From an uncultured Oscillospiraceae bacterium (lineage in GTDB: Bacteria > Bacillota > Clostridia > Oscillospirales > Oscillospiraceae), in the NCBI GenBank assembly GCA_944386845.1, contig CALXCP010000005.1, positions 1 to 64,000 of the forward strand: a DNA stretch of 64,000 nucleotides, read 5' to 3'. Positions 51,068 through 59,697 of this stretch are shown in pieces (within the stretch, counting starts at the first letter, position 1; every line of letters begins with the position of its first letter). The notes under the pieces were generated by a model. The model was not told where the DNA came from. It saw only the letters and a list, made by a program, of their open reading frames with translations, and made no database searches. A program made the translations under genes and the position numbers.

Positions 51068-53587
51068 ATGGCGAAAAAAGATACCAGGCCTCTGGCCATC
51101 GAGCCCTATGACAAGGAGTGGGGCGTGGGCGTATCCGGCATGACCGAAGATCCCTCTCCCTTCCCCCGGGTCAACCGGCTGCTGAAGTGGACCAAGGAGA
51201 GGGACTCCACCGCTGATTCCCAGCGCGCTCTGATCGTCACCGAGGGCTATCAGAAGTACGCCATGTATTCCCCCGAGCTGATGTGGGCCATGATCATGCG
51301 GGACATCTTCCAGAAGGTCCGCATCAACATCTGGCCCGAGGAGCTGATCGTGGGCGAGCTGGCCGCCGAGCCCTGCAGCGCCCCAATCTACCCCGAGTTC
51401 TCCATGGAGTGGGTCTGCCGGGAGTTCCGGGACGACGTGATGGAGGGCCGGACCAACGACCGCTATGTCATCAGCGAGGACGTCAAGAAGGACATCCTGG
51501 GCATCGAGGACTTCTGGAAGAACCGCACCGTCAGCGAGGCGTGGGAGGCCTCCCTCACCGAGCAGGAGACCGCCGAGAGCCACCTGGGCAAGAGCATCAA
51601 CCGCTCCGGCCTGTACGTCTACGCCGGCGTGGGCCACATCAGCGTCAACTACGAGAAGCTGTTCCGCCTGGGCTTCGGCGGCATCCGCAGGGAGGTCGAG
51701 CAGGCCATGGGCAAGCTGGACCTGGCCCTGCCCGAGGACATCAAGCGCCACGAGTTCTACGAGGCCGAGCTCATCACCCTGGAGGGCGCCTCCTCCTACA
51801 TCCGCCGCTACGGCGACCTGGCCGAGAAGATGGCCGGGGAGGAGCAGGATCCCACCCGGAAGGCCGAGCTGGAGCGCATCGCCTCCAACTGCCACCAGGT
51901 GGCCGAGGGCGCGCCCCGGGACTTCTGGGAGGCCATCCAGCTCTACCACATCGCCACCAACATGATCATCATCGAGTCCAACGGCCACTCCGTGACCTAC
52001 GGGCGCTTCGACAAGCTGTTCACCCCCTTCTATGAGAACGACATCAAGAACGGCACCCTGACCCGGGAGCAGATGCAGGAGCTGATCGAGCTCTTCTTCA
52101 TCAAGATGCACCAGCTCCGGAAGATCCGGGACACCTACGCCATCACCTTCTCCAGCGGCACCATCATGGGCGGCACCGCCCTGGACGTGGGCGGCGTGGA
52201 CGAGAACGGCAACGACATCACCAGCGACGTCAGCTACATGGTGCTGGACGCCCACGCCCACACCCGCATCCCCAACCCCTGGATGGGCGTGCGCCTCCAC
52301 GAGGGCACCCCCCGGGAGTTCAAGATCAAGGTGTTCAACGTCATCCGCATCGGCACCGGCGAGCCCAAGATCTTCAACGACGCCCCCATCATCAAGTCCA
52401 TGCTGGATTACGGCAAGCCCATCGAGGACGCCCGGGACTACGTGGGCATCGGCTGCGTGGAGCCCGCCGTGTGCGGCAAGACCTACGGCATGCACGACGC
52501 CGGGTCCATGAACATCGCCCTGGTCCTCCACATGGCCATCAACGGCGGGCGCTGCATCGACTGCGGCCCCACCTGTCCCCGCTGGAGCAAGTGCGGCGCC
52601 CTGGGCAAGCACCTTTCCATCGACACCGGCTCGCTGGAGACCTTCACCTCCTTCGACCAGGTGCTGGAGAGCTACGACAGGCAGATGGAGCACTGCTGCG
52701 ACATCATGGTGGCCTCCATCAACAAGATGGACTTCGCCCATCAGCGGCTCAAGCCCCTGCCCTACCTGTCCCTGCTGATCGACGACTGCATCGAGAAGGG
52801 CAAGGACGTCTCCGCCGGCGGCGCCCACTACAACCACAGCGGGCCCCAGGCCGTGGGCCTGGGCACCGTGGCCGACTCCCTGGCCGCCATCAAGCAGCTG
52901 GTCTTCGACGAGAAGAAGCTCACCGGCCATGAGATGCTCCAGGCGCTGCGGGACAACTGGGTGGGCCACGAGCCCCTGTACGCCCTGGTGAACAGCCAGC
53001 ACATGCACCAGTACGGCAACGACGACGACTACGCCGACGAGCTGGCCAAGTTCGCCATCGAGACCTACTGCAAGCACATCGAGCACCGGCCCACCGCCCA
53101 CGGCGGCGAGTTCATGCCGGGCGTGCTGTCCGTCACCGCCAATGTCCAGCACGGCAACTGCACCCCCGCCACCCCCGACGGCCGCTATGCCGGCGAGCCC
53201 CTCTCCGACTGCATGGGCCCCGTCCACACCCAGCGGTGCAGCCACGACCACTCCGGCCCCACCGCCATCGCCAACTCCGTCACCAAGTCGGACCACTCCC
53301 GCATCGCCAACGGCATCATCCTGAACTGGAAGTTCTCCCCCTCCGCCGTGTCCGGCGAGACGGGGCGCGACAACCTCATCGCCCTGATGGACGGCTATTT
53401 CGCCAACCAGGGCATGCAGAGCCAGTTCTCCATCGTCGGCCGGGAGACCATGCTGGCCGCCCAGAAGAAGCCCGAGGACTACCGGGATCTGCTGGTGCGC
53501 ATCGCCGGGTACAGCGCCTACTTCGTGGAGCTGTCGCCCGAGCTCCAGAACGACCTGATCGGCCGCACGGAGCTGAGCTTCGACTGA
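51068..53587 (+). CDS. Glycyl radical enzyme 3 (diol dehydratase / CutC-like group, substrate unknown)
   Basis: This 839-residue GRE, slightly shorter at the N-terminus than the other two, starts at ATG 51068 behind AAGGAGGAG. Cys463 in IGCVEPAVCGKTYG is the catalytic cysteine, and Gly814 in VRIAGYSAYF is the radical glycine. The four-cysteine insert is C496, C499, C503 and C509 (RCIDCGPTCPRWSKC). IEPYDKEWGVGVSGMTEDPS near the N-terminus is the shared signature. It is more diverged from GRE1 and GRE2 than they are from each other, for example GSLETFTSFDQVLES in place of GDLRTMTSFDQV. It is followed by a terminator and flavin oxidoreductase 3. No activase is linked to it. Confidence 0.93.
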   Translation: MAKKDTRPLAIEPYDKEWGVGVSGMTEDPSPFPRVNRLLKWTKERDSTADSQRALIVTEGYQKYAMYSPELMWAMIMRDIFQKVRINIWPEELIVGELAAEPCSAPIYPEFSMEWVCREFRDDVMEGRTNDRYVISEDVKKDILGIEDFWKNRTVSEAWEASLTEQETAESHLGKSINRSGLYVYAGVGHISVNYEKLFRLGFGGIRREVEQAMGKLDLALPEDIKRHEFYEAELITLEGASSYIRRYGDLAEKMAGEEQDPTRKAELERIASNCHQVAEGAPRDFWEAIQLYHIATNMIIIESNGHSVTYGRFDKLFTPFYENDIKNGTLTREQMQELIELFFIKMHQLRKIRDTYAITFSSGTIMGGTALDVGGVDENGNDITSDVSYMVLDAHAHTRIPNPWMGVRLHEGTPREFKIKVFNVIRIGTGEPKIFNDAPIIKSMLDYGKPIEDARDYVGIGCVEPAVCGKTYGMHDAGSMNIALVLHMAINGGRCIDCGPTCPRWSKCGALGKHLSIDTGSLETFTSFDQVLESYDRQMEHCCDIMVASINKMDFAHQRLKPLPYLSLLIDDCIEKGKDVSAGGAHYNHSGPQAVGLGTVADSLAAIKQLVFDEKKLTGHEMLQALRDNWVGHEPLYALVNSQHMHQYGNDDDYADELAKFAIETYCKHIEHRPTAHGGEFMPGVLSVTANVQHGNCTPATPDGRYAGEPLSDCMGPVHTQRCSHDHSGPTAIANSVTKSDHSRIANGIILNWKFSPSAVSGETGRDNLIALMDGYFANQGMQSQFSIVGRETMLAAQKKPEDYRDLLVRIAGYSAYFVELSPELQNDLIGRTELSFD

Positions 53588-53596
53588 TCTGACCCG

Positions 53597-53696
53597 GAGG
53601 CCGCCCCGCGGCCTCGTCCCCCTGTGGATCCCCCCGGCATCCCCGGGAGCGTTTTCTCTGCGCTCTCCCCGGCTGCCGGGGGGATCTCCCTTTCGG
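53597..53696 (+). terminator. Terminator region of GRE3
   Basis: A GAGGCCGC/GCGGCCTC hairpin (53597-53615) is followed by a large nested stem-loop with 13-base perfect outer arms (53627-53639 and 53684-53696) and an inner GGGAGCG/CGCTCTCC pair. Confidence 0.7.
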
Positions 53697-53733
53697 CGGC
53701 GGTCCGCCCGTCCGGCGCCTAAACTTTTTGTTG

Positions 53734-53783
53734 AATGCCCCTAAGCATTGCTGATTGGATCGCCGCCCCGCTTTTGGTATCCT
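53734..53783 (+). promoter_or_regulatory. Promoter and putative operator of flavin oxidoreductase 3
   Basis: TTGGAT (53755-53760), a 17-base spacer and TATCCT (53778-53783) form the likely promoter. The inverted repeat AATGC-N6-GCATT (53734-53749) lies just upstream of the -35, in the usual LysR activation position. Confidence 0.55.
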
Positions 53784-53836
53784 AATGTTATGCCCATCAC
53801 CCCGCCGGGCCCAATTTTATTTTGGAGGTCATCGAC

Positions 53837-55798
53837 ATGCACGAGAAATATCCCCACCTCTTCCAACCTCTGAAAGTGGGCAACGTGGTGCTGAAAAACC
53901 GCATCATGACGCCCCCCATGTCCCCCCAGAACCACCCCTCCGACCATTTCATCGGCCCCAACAACACCGCCTTCTATGAGCTGCGCGCCAAGGGCGGTTT
54001 CGCCAATATCACGGTGGGCGACGTGATCGTGGACACTGTCCACGGCAAGGCCCACTCCTTCCAGGTCCACGGCGACGACCCCGGCATCGCCCCCTCCTTC
54101 GCCCGGACCGCCCGGGCCATCAAGCGCCACGACTGCGTCCCCTGCATGGAGCTGTCCCACGCGGGCAAGTACGGCGGCGTGCCCTGCCTGTCCAACCCCA
54201 CCGCCACCGGCAAGTTCTCCTATGGCCCCTCCGACGAGGTCATGGCCAACGGCATCCAGGTCAAGGCCATGGACGAGGAGATGATGAAGCACATCGCCCA
54301 GTGCTTCGCCGACACCGCCCGCATGGCCTATGAGGCCGGCTTCGAGATGTTCATCCTCCACGGCGGCCACGGCTGGATGATCAACCAGTTCCTCTCCCCC
54401 GCCTGCAACCGCCGCACCGACCAGTACGGCGGCTCCACCGAGAACCGCTGCCGCTTCCCCATCATGATCATCCAGGCGATCCGGGCCGCCCTGCCCAAGG
54501 GGACCCCCATCGACTTCCGCATGAGCGGCGCCGAGCTCTACGAGGGCGGCTACGACATCGAGGAGGGCTGCCGCATCGCCGAGGTCCTGCAGGACTATGT
54601 GGACATGATCCACGTCTCCGCCGGCAATCACGAGGTGCTGGCCCACATCGGCCGGACCCACCCGCTGAACTTCCTGCCCCACGGCGTGAACGTCTATCTG
54701 GCCGCCGAGATCAAAAAGCATGTGACCAAGGTCCCCGTGGCCTGTGTGGGCGGCATCAACGACCCCGCCATGGCCGAGGAGATCATCGCCAGCGGGAAGG
54801 CCGACGTGGTCTGCGTGGGCCGCGCCTCCATCTGCGACCCCCAGTGGGCCAACAAGGTCCGGCAGGGCCGCGAGGACGACATCCGCAAGTGCGTCCGCTG
54901 CCTCTCCTGCCTGAACCAGGTCAAGGTCAGCCGGGCCAACTGGTGCGCCCTGAACATGGACATCGGTGAGGAGCTCAAGGCCCTCTCCGGCCCCGTCCCC
55001 ACCGTGGCCCCCAAACGCGTGCTGGTGGCCGGCGGCGGCCCCGGCGGCATGAACGCCGCGCTGGCCGCCGCGGAGCGCGGCCACGACGTGATCCTCTGCG
55101 AGGCCACCGGTGAGCTGGGCGGCCAGATCCTGTGCGAGAAGTACATCGGCTTCAAGGACGACTTCTACGACTACTCCCAGTGGCTCGTCCGCCAGCTGAA
55201 GAAGAAGGACAACGTGGAGATCCGCCTGAACACCACCGTCACCCCCGAGCTGGTGAGGGAGATCGCCCCTGACGCCCTGGTGTGCGCCATCGGCGCCAGG
55301 GCCGTGACCCCGCCCATCCCCGGCATCGACCGGCCCGAGGTCATCTATCCCCAGGACCTCAAGCGCGGCGAGGACATGGTGGGCCAGCGGGTGGTCATCA
55401 TCGGCGGCGGCCTGGCCGGCTGCGACACCGCCGTGGACTTCCACCGGAAGGGCAAGGACGTCACCATCGTGGAGATGAAGGACGCCCTGGCCGCCGACGC
55501 CGAGATGTTCTACCGCGTGGGCCTGATGCTGGAGCTGGACAAGGGCGTCAAGTCCTACTGCGGCGCCACCGTCAAGGCCATCACCGACGCCGGGGTGGAG
55601 CTCACCGACAAGGACGGAAACACCGTCGTCCTCCCCGCCGACACGGTCCTGGTGGCCGCCGGCCTGAAGAGCCTGGAGGAGGAGAGCCTGGCCATCGTGG
55701 ACGCCTGCGACCGCTCCTGGCGGGTGGGCGACTGCGTCCGCCCCGGTCTGGTCCGCAACGCCGTCCAGGGCGGGCACTACGCCGGCATGGACATCTGA
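53837..55798 (+). CDS. NADH:flavin / Fe-S oxidoreductase, FadH/BaiCD/BaiH family, paralogue 3
   Basis: The third 653-residue FMN/4Fe-4S/FAD oxidoreductase. The start is ATG 53837, eight bases after GGAGG, rather than the in-frame TTG at 53822. Motifs are FQPLKVGNVVLKNRIMTPPM, MELSHAGKYGGVP, ILHGGHGWMINQFLSP, TDQYGGSTENRCRFP, cluster cysteines C352-C355-C358-C370 (CX2CX2CX11C), VLVAGGGPGGMNAALAAAERG and VVIIGGGLAGCDTAVDF. It is clearly closer to paralogue 1 than to paralogue 2. It has its own promoter and a strong terminator. Its place after GRE3 suggests that reduction of a C=C bond and radical cleavage act on the same pathway. Confidence 0.9.
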   Translation: MHEKYPHLFQPLKVGNVVLKNRIMTPPMSPQNHPSDHFIGPNNTAFYELRAKGGFANITVGDVIVDTVHGKAHSFQVHGDDPGIAPSFARTARAIKRHDCVPCMELSHAGKYGGVPCLSNPTATGKFSYGPSDEVMANGIQVKAMDEEMMKHIAQCFADTARMAYEAGFEMFILHGGHGWMINQFLSPACNRRTDQYGGSTENRCRFPIMIIQAIRAALPKGTPIDFRMSGAELYEGGYDIEEGCRIAEVLQDYVDMIHVSAGNHEVLAHIGRTHPLNFLPHGVNVYLAAEIKKHVTKVPVACVGGINDPAMAEEIIASGKADVVCVGRASICDPQWANKVRQGREDDIRKCVRCLSCLNQVKVSRANWCALNMDIGEELKALSGPVPTVAPKRVLVAGGGPGGMNAALAAAERGHDVILCEATGELGGQILCEKYIGFKDDFYDYSQWLVRQLKKKDNVEIRLNTTVTPELVREIAPDALVCAIGARAVTPPIPGIDRPEVIYPQDLKRGEDMVGQRVVIIGGGLAGCDTAVDFHRKGKDVTIVEMKDALAADAEMFYRVGLMLELDKGVKSYCGATVKAITDAGVELTDKDGNTVVLPADTVLVAAGLKSLEEESLAIVDACDRSWRVGDCVRPGLVRNAVQGGHYAGMDI

Positions 55799-55816
55799 TC
55801 TCCGCCCCCCACAGTT

Positions 55817-55849
55817 CCCCCGGCCCAGGGAAGGCTCCTGGGCCGGGGG
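55817..55849 (+). terminator. Terminator of flavin oxidoreductase 3
   Basis: 13-base perfect arms (55817-55829 and 55837-55849) with a seven-base loop, followed by GCTTTTCC. Confidence 0.88.
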
Positions 55850-55931
55850 GCTTTTCCTCCAGCGCGCCCGGTCCCCCGATCCGGAGGGGCCGGGCGCTCC
55901 TGTTTTTTCGTCAAATTTTACGCGTTTTTTC

Positions 55932-55959
55932 TTGCATTCTTTGGGCAAAATGGTATAAT
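55932..55959 (+). promoter_or_regulatory. Sigma-A promoter of ppdK
   Basis: TTGCAT (55932-55937), 16-base spacer and TATAAT (55954-55959), in an AT-rich stretch about 65 bases before the ppdK start. Confidence 0.8.
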
Positions 55960-56024
55960 ATATCTATATTCTGCGCCGCTTCCCGCCTCCGGCGGACGGC
56001 GACACAAGGAGGTCACCCTCTACT

Positions 56025-58661
<2,637 letters not shown>

Positions 58662-58692
58662 CAGACCGCCCGCAGCGCCGCAAAGGGCAAAA

Positions 58693-58728
58693 ACCGCCGC
58701 CCCGGCTCCTCTGAGCCGGGGCGGCGGT
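58693..58728 (+). terminator. Terminator of ppdK
   Basis: 16-base perfect arms (58693-58708 and 58713-58728) around CTCT, ACCGCCGCCCCGGCTC and its complement, followed by TCCTGTTTG. A nearly identical hairpin recurs at 59657-59688. Confidence 0.8.
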
Positions 58729-58756
58729 CCTGTTTGCCGCGAAATGTCTTTGCCGG

Positions 58757-59470
58757 TCAGCCAACGGGCTTCTGGCCGAAGGTGACGAACAGGGCGCCGC
58801 CATAGGAATCCTCCAGCCGCACCGAGATGGCGGCCCCCTCCAGCTCATGCCAGTAGGCGGCGCAGCCGTCCACCCCCTCGGCGCCGAACTGCGCCGCCGA
58901 CAGGGGGGCGGTGAGGTCCTCCGGGGCGCTGCCGTCGTCAAAGCTCAGGACATAGGTGGTGGGCTCCCCGTACAGCCCGGTGAGATAGGCCGTCACCTGG
59001 TTGAAGTCCGCCGCGGCCTGTTCCATCCAGTCCTCCTGGCTGCTGTAGCCCTGGCGGACATACTCCCCGATCCGGAGCGTGGGCTCCCCGCCCTCCTGGC
59101 CCCGCTGGAAGGAGTAGTAGGCCATCATGTTCAGCCCGGCGAACCGGGCGTTCCCGTTCATGATGCTCACCACCGGCATCTCGGGCAGATCGGCCAGCAG
59201 CTGGGGCGGCAGGGCATAGCCCCAGGGCAGCCCCTCAAAGCCGGTGAGGGCCCGGGTCTGCTCGTCCAGGGTCACGTCGCTGAAGTCGTACTCCACCGGC
59301 TCCGCCGGAGCGGGGGACTCCGGGGCCGGGGACTCCTGGGCGCCGGTCTCCTCCGGCGGAGCGCCCGTGTTCTCCCCCTCTCCCTCCGCCGGCCCGCAGC
59401 CGGCGCACAGGAGCAGGAGGGCCAGAAAGAGCGCCGTCAGCGCCCCGCGCCCGATGGTCCTCGTTCTCAT
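58757..59470 (-). CDS. Putative lipoprotein of unknown function
   Basis: The 237-residue product starts at ATG 59470, nine bases after GGAGG. A hydrophobic segment (LTALFLALLLL) ends in the lipobox CAGC, so it is probably membrane-anchored outside the cell. A Glu/Pro/Ala-rich linker of about 40 residues leads into a globular domain with VDEQTRALTGFEGLPWG-like sequence (TLDEQTRALTGFEGLPWGYA), YSFQRGQEGGEPTLRIGEYV and a C-terminal alternating beta pattern (AAISVRLEDSYGGALFVTF). I do not recognise the family. It is a single gene with its own promoter, convergent with ppdK. Confidence 0.75.
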   Translation of the reverse strand: MRTRTIGRGALTALFLALLLLCAGCGPAEGEGENTGAPPEETGAQESPAPESPAPAEPVEYDFSDVTLDEQTRALTGFEGLPWGYALPPQLLADLPEMPVVSIMNGNARFAGLNMMAYYSFQRGQEGGEPTLRIGEYVRQGYSSQEDWMEQAAADFNQVTAYLTGLYGEPTTYVLSFDDGSAPEDLTAPLSAAQFGAEGVDGCAAYWHELEGAAISVRLEDSYGGALFVTFGQKPVG

Positions 59471-59532
59471 GCTGTCACGCCTCCTCTCTTTTCTGTTCCC
59501 GGGCCATGCGGCCCGTCTCCTTTTCTTTCTAT

Positions 59533-59561
59533 ATGTTACCATATCCCGTGTCCGAAATCAA
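59533..59561 (-). promoter_or_regulatory. Sigma-A promoter of the lipoprotein gene
   Basis: On the minus strand TTGATT (59561-59556), a 17-base spacer and TAACAT (59538-59533), about 65 bases before the start. The upstream flank is very AT-rich (59560-59620), as in an UP element. Confidence 0.7.
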
Positions 59562-59656
59562 CTATTTGTATAAATTTGTTTTGTCTTTTTGCGAAGTTTT
59601 TGTTTATTTATACTATCGAGCCCGCCTCTCACGACGGTCCGCTCCCTTACGAGCCC

Positions 59657-59688
59657 GCCGCCCCGGCTCGTCTGAGCCGGGGCGGCGT
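59657..59688 (-). terminator. Terminator of the EF-G-like/NYN gene
   Basis: 14-base perfect arms (59657-59670 and 59675-59688) around GTCT, nine bases after the stop at 59698. It is almost the same sequence as the ppdK terminator. Confidence 0.7.
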
Positions 59689-59697
59689 CTGCTTTCC

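Noticed and set aside
26148..53587. The three GREs as pyruvate formate-lyase, 4-hydroxyphenylacetate decarboxylase or hydroxyproline dehydratase
   Set aside because: They lack the adjacent double cysteine of PFL and the GCLET/GCVET contexts of HpdB and HypD as I remember them. They have GCVEP and an additional cysteine insert.
16396..55798. A recently acquired mobile island
   Set aside because: There is no integrase, tRNA attachment site, terminal repeat or transposase in view, and base composition of the genes is like the flanks. Transfer cannot be shown from this window.
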